Assembly (NCBI GenBank): GCA_030765045.1
Contig: CM060969.1
Span: 55,567,716-55,631,715 of the forward strand
Direction: 5' to 3'
DNA: 64,000 nt
Source of the DNA: Tenodera sinensis
Taxonomy: Eukaryota > Arthropoda > Insecta > Mantodea > Mantidae
A program made the translations under genes and the position numbers. Shown one piece after another: positions 32,011-44,529 of the stretch. The notes under the pieces are model-generated. The model was not told the DNA's origin and searched no databases. It worked only from the letters and a program-made list of their open reading frames with translations. How positions within the stretch are numbered: the stretch's first letter is position 1; every line of letters starts with the position of its first letter.

Positions 32011-33285
32011 CCTAATACTAGGGTGGGGGAAGATGCACGCATTTTATAGCGCGTACTTAAATGCTTTTAAATTCTTTAGTCATACTGTTCTTGAAAATGT
32101 ATGTTCCAAGAAACGTAAATCGGTTGCGATAAGACTAATATTGTTGAAGGGAAGTTCAATAAACATTAAGAAGAATTCTTTCAGCTTTCTCTACCTACTG
32201 ATTGCAAAGCCGTTTAAACAGCGACCTGCCCAAACCCCGCGTTCTCTCTCCCACCATTCGACTACTGGAGTCGAAATGTAGGTAGGTAGGTAGGAAATTC
32301 AATATAAGACGCTAATGCTCTCTTCGGGACTTAGTGACCTGGTTATGTTCTGCGCCTCGGTGTGACGTAGACAGACAGATAGACGAGTTGGATTATTGCT
32401 CCATTCCCTCTCATTCCTGGAATGGTTTGCTCCGGATACCAAAAGCCGCACGTTATGGCGGGAGGGATCGTCTCATTTCGAGGGATGCAGGGTTGCACTT
32501 CTCTGCCCTTGGACTAGTTAGTTAAATGGATTTAGTGCGACACTGCTCATAAATTGGATCAGCGAATAGAGGCCCTTGCAATGCATTTCTTGTAAATAAT
32601 ACTTGCGCTGATACTAGGTCAATGAATGGAGGCTAACCAATACTACATGGACCTTTTTGTCAATCTGAAATTCTGAAATTAGTTGAATAAAATATTTTAC
32701 AGTTAATTGCTCAAATGGTGCCAGGATACGTAACAAATAATTGACTATTTCGTCATTACTGGTTCTCAAATGCAAACTAATTTTCAATACTACTATTTCT
32801 ACCCCATTTACGTCAATCACGATCCCAAGGTGCAAAACCTTTCTTCTTTATCATCTTCTTCCTCCTGCTGTTCTCCTCTTCTTAAGGATGGTGTATTGCT
32901 TTCAAGGATGGTTCATTACATGTCCTGATTAATTGTATCCTTCCATTTTCTTTTTGGGTTACGTTTCCAAAGGGTTGATAAAAGTATACTTGTGGCCATT
33001 CTCTGAAAATTGTAAGGCTAATTTTTTAACTTTAGTTAAATTCGTTGTTTTTTTAACTTTTTCCTGATTTCATTGCTGTTCTTTCTGTCTTTTATTGCTA
33101 CCTTATCAACTGATGTAAGGAATCTCATCTACACCGGTTCAACTCGCCTCCATAGCCCAAGTATCAGTGGTATGTCACAGTGCAGTCTTTGATACCACAT
33201 TACGGACAGCCTTAGTCATATTTCTTGAAACCGTTTCCTTTTAATTCCGTTTTTCCTTTTTATTTCTGTAAAGTTTCTTCCAAAC
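32011..33285. other. unassigned DNA with a short GGTA repeat
   Basis: A (TAGG)n run at about 32278-32292. 32300-32520 is GC-richer with no recognised motif. Nothing else is supported; the plus frames at 32033-32281 and 32334-32525 have no recognisable domain. Confidence 0.45.
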
Positions 33286-33610
33286 CTGAATTAATTTGTG
33301 TATTTATATTACATCCAAGGTATCTGTAAACGTTTACCTATCCTGTTCATCTATCACTATTTTGCGTTTCACTGATGATACCCTTGCTTTATTACATTTA
33401 TCTTTCTTATATTATTTGGTTTTGTTATATTATAGTGTACGTCATTTTCTTGAGTAACCAAGTAGTAAGTAGTATATAATTTTAATATACTTATTCCTTG
33501 CTCTTGGCTCTTTATTTCCAGTCTTCCAAAATGTTTGTGTAAATGTGAAGTAAAAAAAGAGATGTCACATATTTGTGGCAATTCCATATCTACTCTTATT
33601 CTGAAATTAG
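33286..33610 (-). pseudogene. possible RTE-like RT fragment
   Basis: On the minus strand a KRKIVIDEQD segment is followed by VYRYLGCNINTQINSGLEET. This resembles the KIVINNxxIEQVxxFxYLGCxI block after the RT catalytic core of RTE-like elements. The rest is too decayed to read. The call rests mainly on the YLGCNI motif and its spacing. Confidence 0.45.
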
Positions 33611-33706
33611 GTTTGTGCTTCTTTGGCATTGAACCTTTAATTCCTATTTAATGATTAAAGGAGTTTTCACAGTTATTAAGTTTTCTGCTATTTCGTAGTT
33701 CCCTAA

Positions 33707-34490
33707 TACACTGCCCAAAATAATTAGTGACAAGATTTTGTTGCAGTAGTATTTTTCCTGGTTGTAATAAAGGTGTATATACTACATATTGTTGTTCGGA
33801 AATATCTGAAAATGGCACATATACTGGAACACCAGACCAGGGTCAAAAACGTAAAATATCGGCTAGGGATGACGGATACATGGTCAATTGGGCTCTTTGG
33901 AAATGCACTCCCATTGTAGACACCATCTAAATAACCTGGAGGCGGCAAATGGTGTAATTGTCAGTAATTAGACAACATTAAGCAGGCTTTGAGAAGTGCG
34001 ATTAAGTGATATGATGAACCCACAGTCCAAAAGATTGACAGACTTGGCGCTGGGCCGGTGGGTGGCATCGGTATTGATGGTAAAACTGATCTTGTGATAG
34101 AGTTCGACTAAATGCTACCAGGTACATTGCTGATATTGTATTGGATCATGTTGTACCTGTTGAAGTTGGTATGGGGCCCAAGTTTGTATTGCAGCAAAAC
34201 AATGCTGGGAACAAACAGCTGGTGCCATTGTGGTCACCTTGCAGAATCTCCAAACACAGAAAACGAACATGTCTGCTATGAGAGCATACCTCAATCCCAT
34301 TTAGCATTAGTGGGATATGCTAGAACGCAATGTCCTATAGCTCCTCAGACTCCTCAAAAGCTTGCGGATATCCTCACTCTAGAATGGGGCAGCATCCCAC
34401 AAAGAGACGTGCTAAGGCTGATCAGAAGCATGCCTCAAAGGTGTGTAGCAATAATACATACCCCTTGGGGCCATGCAAGGTACTGAAGTT
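33707..34490 (+). mobile_element. Tc1-like transposon remnant
   Basis: The left end is TA followed by CACTGCCCAAAATAATTAG, a Tc1-type terminus (33709-33727). The transposase is readable in pieces: RKISARDDGYMV and ALWKC (about 33855-33905), DHVVPVVEVGMGPKFVLQQN (34146-34205), a shifted LNPI segment with WDMLERNV (34293-34335), and LADILTLEWGSIPQRDVLRL with IRSMPQRCVAII and GHARY (34361-34483). The last matches the Tc1 C-terminus (RLIxSMPxRCxAVIxxxGGHTRY). No right inverted repeat was found. Stops and frameshifts make it dead. Confidence 0.85.
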
Positions 34491-35829
34491 ACTTTTTTGT
34501 TTGAGAGACAGAACTGGAACTGAATAAATTGAACGCCACAGTTGGGATTTAAACCATAGATCCTCCGCTTACCTCTCAAACATTGCCCACACACGGTTGT
34601 GTGTTTAAGAAACACCAACAGTAAGTTTGTTGGCATAAATTAATAATTATCATTTGCCTTTTTGTTATTTTGATTCACTGGAAGGATCGCCCATTGTTTT
34701 CTACACTCTGCTTCATTTCTGCTTGCATTAGCCAAGTTTGCTATGAGGAGTAAACATGATTTGTAATTGTTAAACAAGGGTTACTTATTCAAGAAAACTA
34801 TTATAAACGCCACTAGAAACACTCGAAAAAAGTCTTTTCCAATTATTTTGAGAAGCGCTAAACACCACAGTTTGGAGTATATTTACTCTATCATATGTGC
34901 TCGCACAATCCCCAGCCCCCTAAAACAGAGGAGGATCAGGTGTGTATTACGTACATTCTATTCATTTCTTTGTTATTTTTATTACGATTTGTTTAATAAT
35001 CACGCAACTACAATGTCCTTTAGGAACTTATACACGTCATTCTAATTATTTATTTTAGTGACACTGAATTAGTTCTGGAAGCGGAGAATCACTGGTTTGA
35101 GCCCTGGTCATGGTAATGAACTTATGGCTATTGTGAAAGATAGATGGTTTCACGTAAGAATCGTCTTTTTTTGGATAATTATCTTTCTCAATAAGCACAT
35201 TGTTTTCATAAAGAGCACTGTAAAGCCTACGTGCACACACCAAAGAACTGATTCTTAGCCTTTATTTGATGCAATACTTGTAATATCCCCTAGGAACTTC
35301 ACCACAATACTAGTTGTTAATTTTAAGGAAACTGAACCATCTTAAGGAGACAGCAGATTATTTTTCAGACGCTCCCTAATCACTAGTAGAGAAAATCTAT
35401 TAAATGGGGGAGGGAAATTACCTGTGTATACAATGTATCGCAGAAACCACTCAACTCATTTTGATAATTCTTTTAACGTTTGAAAGCCCTTTGTTACCGA
35501 TGGATGTGGGCTGTAATACAGTTTGTAAATGATTCATATATCAAACGGATATATGATATATACAGTGCCTGAATATTAGAATACATTAGAACACATTAGA
35601 CACACGTAAAAATAGGATAAATGGCACCTGCTTTTAATGTATACAGGCTGGGCGAGAAGTTATTACATTCCTTCTAATGTGTGTTTCATAGAAGCATTAC
35701 AAGTCTAATGACTTTTTTCTTTGACCAGCCGATTTCGAAAAAATAAATGACTTTTGTTCCAAATTAGATGCATAATTCCACAAGAATGTACGAAGCTAAA
35801 GAAAATATTTGTATGCATTTGAATTTGTA
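34491..35829. other. unassigned DNA
   Basis: No gene found. A segment at about 35090-35110 (actggtttgagccctgg) resembles a pol III B box and might be a SINE scrap, but no A box or shared tail supports it. Confidence 0.4.
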
Positions 35830-36420
35830 CGCGTGCGCATCTGTCTGGTGTCTATTCTACAAACAGTGTAGCTAAAAATGGAAAGCAGGTTACACACCAA
35901 ACTTCATATTACGTTCAGCGTCTTCCAAACATGCGAAATTATTTTTTAGAAGCCACCTCCCCCAGCTACCTTTATGTGGAAAAAATTTTAAAATCTTATT
36001 TTTCTCAAAAATGGCTCCAACTATTTTGATTAAATTGCCAATGTTTAAGATATTTTTACGATAAGTGAAATGTACTGATTTTTTTGGGAATGGTCTCTTA
36101 ACACCTCCTCATTCCAAATGACTTTTGCAAAACTGGTCGACCGTAAGATATAAACAAAATCTTACTACACAAAAAATGTAGATCTCGCTAAAGCACACAA
36201 TTAATGCAGACGCATTGTTTTTGTGGGGCTATTTCCCACGTACTCCTTTTTCATTGGTTTCAATTTTCGAATACTCACAATTTTTCCAAATGAGAAGTCG
36301 TGTCTTTTTTTTTTTTCTCCTAGTCATGCCAAGATAATGCAGCACTTACACAGCGACAAGCACTGACTATCGCTTTAGCCTGCCGTATTCTTCTATTCCC
36401 TATGTAGCTATAAGGAAGTA
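35830..36420 (+). repeat. DR1 dispersed repeat, copy a
   Basis: Shares with 47.25-48.0 kb the series of short conserved blocks: the chance-unlikely caaacttcat/accaaagttgg block, the long A/T stretch with atgtttaagatatttttacgataa, and cacaaaaaatgtagatctcgctaaagcacacaattaa (shortened here). No open frame. Family unknown. Confidence 0.7.
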
Positions 36421-36637
36421 TGTGACAAATTCATACAATCTTTTATCTAGATTAACATGAAGTAGAAGAATGAATTATTTTAAGAATACTTTTGCATACA
36501 AGAGTAAGTATATAAGGTAATATGATTGCAACACAGATTTCTAATGATGGCTAAGACGATATTTCCATAAAGTTTAATTTAGTGGCCTGAAAGTTGAGTT
36601 TTACCTCTATTTTCTTGTACCTAGATTAATACCAGGA

Positions 36638-36975
36638 CCGGCACCGTAGTACAGTGATAGCGCGCCTGCCTGTAGTGCGGAAGATCAGGGTTTGATCCCC
36701 GGTACCAGCATGGGAATTTTTCTCCCGCTGGGAGGTCTCGCACGGGGTGTACAGCCTCGTTAGCTCCAGGAGGGACCAATTGAGGAGTTACTTGAAAAAG
36801 AAGTAGCAACCCCAGGTCACGAAGGCCGCCTAACCAGCCGGGGGGACCTCGGGGCGCTGACCACGTCCCACCCTCCAGTACTACACCCCACTCATGACGC
36901 CTATAGTGCGCAGAGGTGGGGGACGCAGGGGTCGGGCGGCAAGCCTTGATCCATCAGGTGTTGAGCTAGGGGTTA
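36638..36975 (+). mobile_element. tRNA-derived SINE, GC-rich family
   Basis: Head is tRNA-like: an A-box-type segment (tagtacagtgatagcgc, about 36647-36663) and B box (gggtttgatcccc, about 36688-36700) at normal spacing. The body is GC-rich (gccggggggacctcggggcg). Only one copy is seen in the window. The end is approximate, and no clean duplication was found. Confidence 0.8.
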
Positions 36976-38125
36976 GTTTTTATATTAACATGAGGTGATT
37001 ATGCGAGATCTGGTATATTTATGTCCTATTATACGGAACCAAAGAGATAATATGAGGTTTAAAAGCTAATATTGCGATTATCTAAACTATAACCCTAATT
37101 TTAGGGAACAATCTGAATTTTCGGGAAATTCTAGGAGATTTTCGTTCGATGTCATCAGGGGCTGTATCATATGTACTAAAAACCGCTATATGTTAAAGGG
37201 AAGAATTCCACATAAATCGTCTAGGTTATTGTGCAATAATTTCGTAAACAATACGGAAACAGTTAAATGAAATTAACAATTAAATCTTTATTGTGGATTT
37301 TAAACACCACCCGTGTAATTGGGGCAATTCACTTAGTTTGATAACTTAATACGTTGTTTGATCATTTTACTCTCAAGTTGCTTTAATTGGAGGCTTATGT
37401 GCAGTAACTCAGCCAATTTCGTGAAAGAAATTTCTCCTCTAATGAAGCAAAACACCACATAAACTAACCAATAAAAATAAGAAATAAAAACAAAATGGTT
37501 CTTTGTATCGTTTATATCTTCGTCGCACAAGAACCAGTTAAAGCATTTTAAACTAGATGATAATTCTAACCTTTTCTCTGCAGATATTTCCCTCAAATTG
37601 GAGTTCTCATCCATCAGATAGGCTTTATGATGGACTTAACTGCTCTTTGTAACATTTCGCTACAACATATCAAGATATCTCTCAACGACAAACCAGCCAA
37701 TTCGTATTTTATTGATAAGTTTATGGTTTATGAGCTAACATAAATATCAGTAATAAACCGGCTATTTAGAGATTTATTGTTGCTCTTTCTGGGGAGGAAA
37801 GCATAAAGTCGTCTATGGGCGGAAGTAATATCCTCATATATGCCATAAATATCCCGTATCCAGCATTAAAGACCAGCGATCTTGTTTTCATTACCATAAT
37901 AAACAGATTCGGAGCCTTTATGTTTCCATCAAACATGGAGGGTAATGCACTAAAATAGGCTTAAGAGAAAATGTGCAGGATTCTATGTGAGTGGTAAAAC
38001 CGTAATGAAATAAAGGTAGATAAACTCACAAAATAACAGTAACGAAACTACCAGCGTTTGATTTTACAGTGTAACACAGATGGAGATAAACATTTGCTGA
38101 TATTATCTTATTTTCAATTTTCTTT
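36976..38125. other. unassigned AT-rich DNA
   Basis: A minus-strand frame of 93 codons (37333-37614) includes one hydrophobic stretch, but nothing supports it as a gene. No repeat family recognised. Confidence 0.45.
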
Positions 38126-38129
38126 TAGT

Positions 38130-38660
38130 TGCAAAAGGAACATGGGAGTACAGTAGGCTTTGAGTGATATTCAGATCTTTTAAAGCTGGTCGCTATATGA
38201 AGGCTTTGAAATTCCGTTCTCTTTGTACGGGCAAGAGATAAAAAGTGAATAGCGGCCTTCCATTTGAGAAAAATATCTATTACAAAACATACAAGTAATA
38301 TCTCTGTTATCTCCACACAAAAAATTATTTTAACGAGATATACATTTGTGTATAGTAAGATTTGGACTATCTCTTACAGTTTACCCGTTATGCAGAAGTC
38401 ATCAAGAGTAAACAGAACATTGGCCGGAAAGTTTAAAATATAAATTTTATTTGCCATAAAAATATCTTAAGCATATGGCATTTTAATCAAAATCGTTAGC
38501 TATTTTTGAGAAAATCGCTATGTCCCATAAATTTTCCATGTAAAGATTAGCTTAGGAAGGAGGAATTTTCTTCTAAAGCTCCGTGTTGTGTTCTTGAAAG
38601 ATATTCAACTTAAACAGCAATTATAGTTTTTAACCGAGTTTTCTTTTTTGAGTTGTGTTG
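38130..38660 (-). repeat. DR1 dispersed repeat, copy b (inverted)
   Basis: Reverse-oriented copy of DR1. It shares the ctttgaaattccgttctctttgt block (about 38201-38225) with 46.27 kb and, in complement, with 47.85 kb. It also has the ttacccgttatgcagaagtcatc block (38381-38403) shared with 55.45 kb and 46.48 kb. Confidence 0.75.
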
Positions 38661-38849
38661 TGCGAGCAGTAGAGGATGGACTTGAAAACGAGTTGGCAAT
38701 GTTTTCAGGTATGTTAATTGGTTACTTTTAGAAAATTAGATGTGATTTTATTATGAAGGATTCTTCATATTACCAGTTAGTCTTTGATATTTACAACCTT
38801 TTTTGATTCAGTTTTGTTGTCCAATGTAATTAGAGTCAACAAGGAAGTA

Positions 38850-39045
38850 TGTTCGGTATGGGTAATCAATTGGTTAGGGCTGGTCTACGTATTCCAAGGT
38901 TCCGGGTTCAAATTCCGCCGGGACCGATGGTTTTTAAGTGTGCTTAAAAGCGACAGACCAATGTCAGTAGGTTTGACATGTAAAGGTACTCCTTAGGGCA
39001 GTGGCGGTTCCTGGCTGATCGCATATTCGCAACTCCAACCCACTA
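38850..39045 (+). mobile_element. tRNA-derived SINE (TTTTTAAGTGYGCTTAAA family)
   Basis: A box around 38866-38885 (caattggttagggctggtc) and B box gggttcaaattccgcc (about 38905-38920). These are followed by the gtttttaagtgtgcttaaaa block that is shared with 44.8 kb. Head-to-B-box spacing fits a tRNA. The 3' end is not clear. Confidence 0.8.
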
Positions 39046-39990
39046 ATTTTTTCTTGTATGTGAATGTGTATTTACCTCTATAGACATGCATATGAGAAAG
39101 TCAAATCTCGAACTTTCTTCTATATGAACTAGCTCGTTTAATTTTCCCGCTCCCTCTTTGCCAAATGACAGCACATTCAGTCAACAAGTTATAGAGATGT
39201 AAACGGGATTTTGCGGCTGGCGAAGGAACCTTTAGGGTAAGGGGGATTCCAGGGATCGGGGAAAAGCTTCTATTAAGGAATACGGCGACTTAAAGCAGCA
39301 TGATCGACTAAGCTGGCATACGATTGTTACTGCGCAAGCGCTCTACGTTTTCCTACAAGTCGCAGTTTTCCTTGCTATCAGCATTTCGCTCCCAGTCAAC
39401 TTCCCAGAAGTTGCAATCCAATAGGTAGTTAGGCAAATTGACGTTTATAAATATCACGTAACCATTTTCTATACTAAAATAACAGTTATGTTAATTTTGT
39501 AAACACAATTACATTTTCATTAAACCATTGTAAATCTATATGCAATTCATTTAATTTATTAAGGCAGTACTTCAGTTTGGAATAGTTATTTTGTTACGTG
39601 TTTGTTATGTTTTTGTTTCTGACAACAAATTGCATACTTGTGGCTGCTCATAGTGGGAAATTTGAATTTATGAGACTGTGGAAATCTAACATGACGAAAC
39701 TGAAGAAGATACATTTTTCGTGTCTATCCTTAGAAAAGAAGCTGTTTTCCATACTTATTGTTTGCGATTGAGAGAAACGGTGTCTGGAAAAGTAATGGTA
39801 GTTATATTGGTCATTTGAAACAAAAATAGCAAGACGTGAGAGATCAATTGCCCATATGAAATGCGAATTAGAATTGTGTGGTGTGTGTCAGAGAGAGAAA
39901 GAGAGGATGTAATATACTGCACACACACGTCGACAACAGCGGCGCTGATGTGATTCTGGAAGTTTACGGTGTCTGTAATAAATATAAATA
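39046..39990. other. unassigned DNA
   Basis: A short segment at about 39920-39960 (agcggcgctgatgtgattctgg) matches the end of the SINE at 44.9 kb and may be a SINE 3' scrap. GT/GAGA-rich stretch at 39875-39907. No gene. Confidence 0.45.
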
Positions 39991-39994
39991 TTTA

Positions 39995-40200
39995 TTGACA
40001 CAAAGTATTATATCCCACCCAAAAATGTTATAAGATTTCACCGAAAATGCGTGTTTTGAATTGTCCTGAATTAAAGAAAATAATTTTGATAAAGGCCTGT
40101 GTGTACGTCTATCTGTGTATCCGTGCGTGCGTCTGTGTGTGAACACCAAAACTCGAAAATGAAAAGTAGGTTAAATATCAAATACATCGCCACATTTTTT
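39995..40200 (+). repeat. DR1 dispersed repeat, copy c (5' part)
   Basis: Starts with aaagtattatatcccacccaaaaatg, then gatttcaccgaaaatgcgtgttttga, the same order as 47.25 kb. It continues to the aaaactcgaaaatgaaaagtagg block. The rest is lost at a T run (40196-40214). Confidence 0.75.
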
Positions 40201-40489
40201 TTTTTTTTTTTTTTCTGTTAAAACATAGCTATATACCTATTATCCTTTTTCTGTTCTCAGGTTTCGCGTTTACCGATATCATTTATTTAAACTTTTTGCC
40301 AACATCCAAAAGTTTCTTCGTTTGGAAATGGAATACCGAAATTTCTTCTGAAATTGTCTCGCACCCATCTACATGACGGGGTTTCTCCGCATGTATTGTA
40401 CATACACATCCCCTTTGTGCAATCGTGAATGCTTTGACAGACTTTTCAGTGGACTAATAAGACGACGAGAACAGCAACAACAATAAGAT

Positions 40490-40772
40490 TCTGCCTCTTT
40501 GGTCTGATGGTTACCATGTTAGCCTTCAAATCCAGAGCTCCCGGGTTCGACTCCCATCTGGAGAGTGGGAATTTTTCCTATAGCCATGATTTCGCATCCT
40601 ACCTAGGGTCTGGAAGTGTTAATGTGTGTGAATGTGTGTGCATGAGCATTTAATGTAATAACCCAAAGTAATACTAACCACTGTAAAGCGATTTATGCAG
40701 TTGTTCCTGAGATAAAGCCGCCAACATTACCTTGGACCTTAAAGTCGGCATATAAATGGAACATTAAAAAGT
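40490..40772 (+). mobile_element. tRNA-derived SINE (best copy of the TATAAATGGAACA family)
   Basis: A box about tggtctgatggttacc (40501-40516) and a perfect B box gggttcgactccc (40543-40555). Then gagtgggaatttttcc and a long body with a tctggaagtgttaatgtgtgtgaatg block also seen at 7.02 kb. It ends in cggcatataaatggaacatt, shared with the copy at 6.9-7.16 kb. Length is about 280 bases. Confidence 0.85.
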
Positions 40773-42708
40773 AGTAATTAGAATACTCTAAATTAAACCT
40801 CCACACTCAAGATGCACAACAGTGTAGTCTTTACAGCTTGAACTGAACGCAGAACTGAAGTAGTATAACACAGCTGACTAAGGTAGCTTTGAGAACTCAT
40901 TCATACGAGTGCAATGCGAAAAAATATCCAAGTCACTGTCACGAGATCGTAGTACACGTACACGCGATCAGTGGCCCGGCTATAAATCGAACTAAAGAGT
41001 GCGCTTCTTTACAAAGTCAACTTCGTTTCAGACATCATATTGTCAAATTACATAATCAATACGTATTTGCTTACCCAGTTGTCAATTATACTATTAGTTC
41101 GTCTTAAATTCCGAGGTACAGGAGCTTCCGTGTCTCATAATGGCGTCGTTTTAAAACTCTGCTTACTTGCAGCTTTTTTAGAAAACATTTATAATATACT
41201 CTCACAAAGTATCCAAAATACTCTATCTTTGCTATGTAGGCACAAATAATGAGTGGGTTGTAAAGGGGCAATCCCAAAAGTAAGTGGAAATAAATCTAGA
41301 GAAAAGCATATGCTATATGAAAAAGCTGAATGGAACATCGTAAAACAGGTATTGTTTAATGGGTTGAAAGAAGAGTGAACAACAAACCGTTGCACATGTT
41401 TCGAAGAATGGTAAGTGGGTGTCAGGTAACAATGTGCTAATATATAGGAAACCACAGAAAAGAAAAGAGATGAAAGAGCTACCCCGCGTCGTGTGATGTG
41501 GAAGAACTAATGGTTTTTGTGTACTGTCGTCACTCGTCAGGGTGATGCGATGAAACGTTTAGGGTCAAGTTAAGCAGGAAAATAGAAACAAATGCGAAGA
41601 TTAAACATGGAAAGGAAGTGGAAGTGATTAACAAAGGGCTAAGAAGAATGTGAATTATTATGGTGGAGGGTTTCATTGCAAATGACTAGGAAATTTAGAA
41701 AGGAGCAAGAGTTTTGAGTGAACTGAGTGATTTAAAAATAAAAAAATATTAAGGCACAGAAAAACAGTAGGTGTGAAAAGCGGTGCAAAAGATAAAAGTA
41801 AAATTGAAGACAGTTACAAGCATTAGCAAAAGCGAAACATCAACACACATCAAAATGTAAATATGTGTAAGAAATCTTAGAGGTTGTCCAATGACAATAG
41901 GACAAGGGCTCAAGTTCAAGAACACACCAAGATGTAATAAATTAGTAAATTAGTAGTAATAAACTAATAAATTCAGTTTAATTTTCGCTATATATGACTA
42001 ATCATTCTCGAAATATCGTACTGTACAATTTTAGTATGGTCTCGCCATTTTCACAAGTCATTATCTATATTTTAGAGTTTATTAGCATAATTTATCTATA
42101 TGCAAGACAAGACAGAGAAGGCTGGTTGCTTTACTTAAGCTAAAAGCTGCATTTTACTTACAGAAAATGTTCTGTGTAATTTAACTAGAGAAGTAATAAT
42201 GCATACAGACACAACGGATAAATCTAGTTATAGCTTAGGACATTTAGCAATGCGCATGAACTGGCGGTGCTGTTATCGCGTTTGCATATGCACCGTTAAA
42301 ACAGGTTAGGCCTAGAACGCGTAGTTCCTCCGTTGACCGAGAATAAACAAACGTAAAATTACCTATTCTGAGTAGTAAAAACGCTTTCCTGTTTACAAAG
42401 GAAGAAGGCTCTAAACGCGATCTTTACAAAGTATTACACGGGTAGTTTAACCCACGGGCGCCTAATGAACACCATGCAATTCAGGCCATCTCTCTTTTCC
42501 TTCTCCTTTTGAAGTTGTGTAGGAGTAAAACATGTTACAAGGCTCGGTGCTAAACAAATATGTACCATGTGATCATATATTGCTTGTCCACAAACCGTTT
42601 ACGTGCCAGAGCTTCCGAAACGAGAATGTGGATGGTCACAGGTAAACAAACAGACTCTGCGACAAGCAGTATACATCGCATTCATTAGTACAGGAGTTAT
42701 TTACCAAT
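40773..42708. other. unassigned DNA
   Basis: Nothing recognisable as gene, SINE or transposon. Short open frames (40889-41107, 41040-41249, 41189-41455 minus) have no motif. Confidence 0.45.
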
Positions 42709-43053
42709 GTGTACGTTAGCGTTTATGACCTGATGAACGGCATTCCTTCACCATACCTACATCCAGCGGCAGTGCCTACGGTGATATTCTGTTTAGTACT
42801 TACATCATCTACAGTATTCATTTGGGTGGCTATTGAAACGTTAGAAACACAATCATGGCATTCTACAAAACTGCAGTGTACTGCGTGGAATTCAAAAGAA
42901 TACGAAAGATACATGACCGTCGGCTCTATTAACAGTATTGTTCCAACAAACGTCACCCAGCCCACGCCATGTTCCCTAGATTGTGAAACAGTCCAGACAA
43001 ACATTCCCTTGGAGGTCGAGCACAGCAGTATAACAGAATTTGGACTATTTTAA
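42709..43053. other. 345-base window open on both strands, unknown
   Basis: The plus strand is open for 114 codons from a GTG (42709-43053). The minus strand is open for 93 codons (43004-42723). The plus product has a hydrophobic stretch (VPTVIFCLVLTSSTVFIWVA). The minus product is Cys/His-rich in the middle. I recognise neither. Such double opening in AT-rich DNA is uncommon but can occur by chance or in an old coding remnant. Confidence 0.25.
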
Positions 43054-44017
43054 AGAGCTCGACATCACATAATCATGATGCTTGAAATGTATGGCAGTTG
43101 CCACTTCAGTTGGTAATACCGTATACTTATACTATTGCTTTCCTATCTTGTGTAATCCGTGTGTCCCACTCCACACTTCAGTCTCTGGCAAGTAAACAAA
43201 GCGTTTCTGGATCACATCAAACGACCAGTGAGCCTTCTATGTCACACACAACATTTATTATGACACATTCAAATTAAATTACACACAGGGACCTACAGTA
43301 GGGACTGGGTACTTCAACTGAGTCCAGCTTGGATATCAACCATTAAACGCACCTGCCAGAGGATGACAGACCACGCGCAACACGTTCACCCAGATGGTTC
43401 TTTCAGATCCTGAAGAAAGCCATGGATTTTGAGATGGTCGTTTATTTCTAAAATTCACTTCCACAAGGTCATGTAAGCTCGACGTTTAAACATAATACCT
43501 CCTGGTGAAGGCCATGAGTTTCAGATGCCCGTTTATTTCAGTTTTGTAAGTATCTTTCCTTTGTTTTTTTTTGGGGGGGGGGAGGGGGTTCTATGACCCT
43601 ATGCCATTGTATGAGCCAACAGCTTGTACAACTTCACTTGTGTTTCCATTTTATTCCCCCTGCCCAAATATCTTCTTATTTTGTTCCGCAAACTTTTGGA
43701 ATGTGTTAACCTTAATCCTACATTTATCACATTCTATGTATGTATTGGACGATACTTATATACACAACTGAAGGAAAAAATAGATCAAAGAGGGCAATGT
43801 AATTGAAATAATTCCAACATTAGAATAGACACCATACATAGTAGAAAATAATTTGAACGATTTGGAACTTTAAATCAATTGCCGTGTTTCTCCATTTGCT
43901 TTGGTACAAGGCTTTGGAATAAATATTAAACAAATTTTTAAGCATAGTTCCTGTTATTTCCGGAAAATTTTATCCTATATGTGGGCGCCTTTAATTTATT
44001 TTGTGCTCTCTCTGCAG
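43054..44017. other. unassigned DNA with a short diverged direct repeat
   Basis: About 43414-43452 and 43505-43541 share a block (aagccatggattttgagatggtcgtttatttc against aggccatgagtttcagatgcccgtttatttc), about 92 bases apart, a diverged tandem duplication. A GGGGGGGGGGAGGGGG run is at 43571-43588. Confidence 0.5.
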
Positions 44018-44066
44018 GTCATACATCAAAGAGCTCGTGATGACAGTTTGGTTGCGTTCATTAAAA
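44018..44066 (+). other. possible 49-base internal exon
   Basis: A pyrimidine-rich tract (ttgtgctctctctgcag) ends in AG at 44016-44017, and a perfect donor gtaagt starts at 44067. The 49 bases between have two open frames, one reading VIHQRARDDSLVAFIK. Strong splice sites of both kinds so close together are unusual in this AT-rich region. No flanking exon could be identified, so it may be a chance pair. Confidence 0.25.
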
Positions 44067-44529
44067 GTAAGTAAGAGCAATTTACTTTTGCGTTATAACA
44101 GTTTGGATTATGGCAATGAGGCTTTGACACTTATTTCTCTCCTGATCTGGCATCTGTATGCTTTTACATTGTAAATAATAATGCTGCGTAATCACGCAGT
44201 TGTAGTGACGTCAGGGAACCTTAATCCGGACTGTATGGTAGGTAAGAGTGACTCTTGCTGGCTTCCAGTTGTATGGCTTCCGAATATGGAACATGGAACT
44301 GTTCACCCATTGCTTGTTGAGATACTGTTCGGACAGCGTGCTCTCTGCCTTTCACACTACGCAAAATAGCTTTCCCAATTATGTGCTTAAAATTTAGACC
44401 TAGCACAAGTATCTGGAAGAGGAACGGTTTGATGTAGTAGTAAAAATCTCATTGTAGAATCCACATGGCTTTCTCTGCTCACTTTCATTTATTTTTATCT
44501 CTTCTGCACTATGTTATTACTTTCTGTAC
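44067..44529. other. unassigned DNA
   Basis: No gene or repeat recognised. Confidence 0.5.

Noticed and set aside
35080..35130. A SINE from a B-box-like sequence
   Set aside because: No A box at the right distance and no body shared with any other copy.
37333..37614. 93-codon minus-strand gene with a membrane segment
   Set aside because: AT-rich, no homologous motif, no splice or promoter context; the hydrophobic stretch is expected from the base composition.
40500..40560. A tRNA gene with perfect B box
   Set aside because: The sequence after the B box lacks a closing acceptor stem and continues into a SINE body shared with 6.9 kb.
42709..43053. Viral envelope-like protein because of the hydrophobic stretch and N-glycosylation-like site
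   Set aside because: No fusion peptide, cleavage site or other envelope feature; the resemblance is only compositional.
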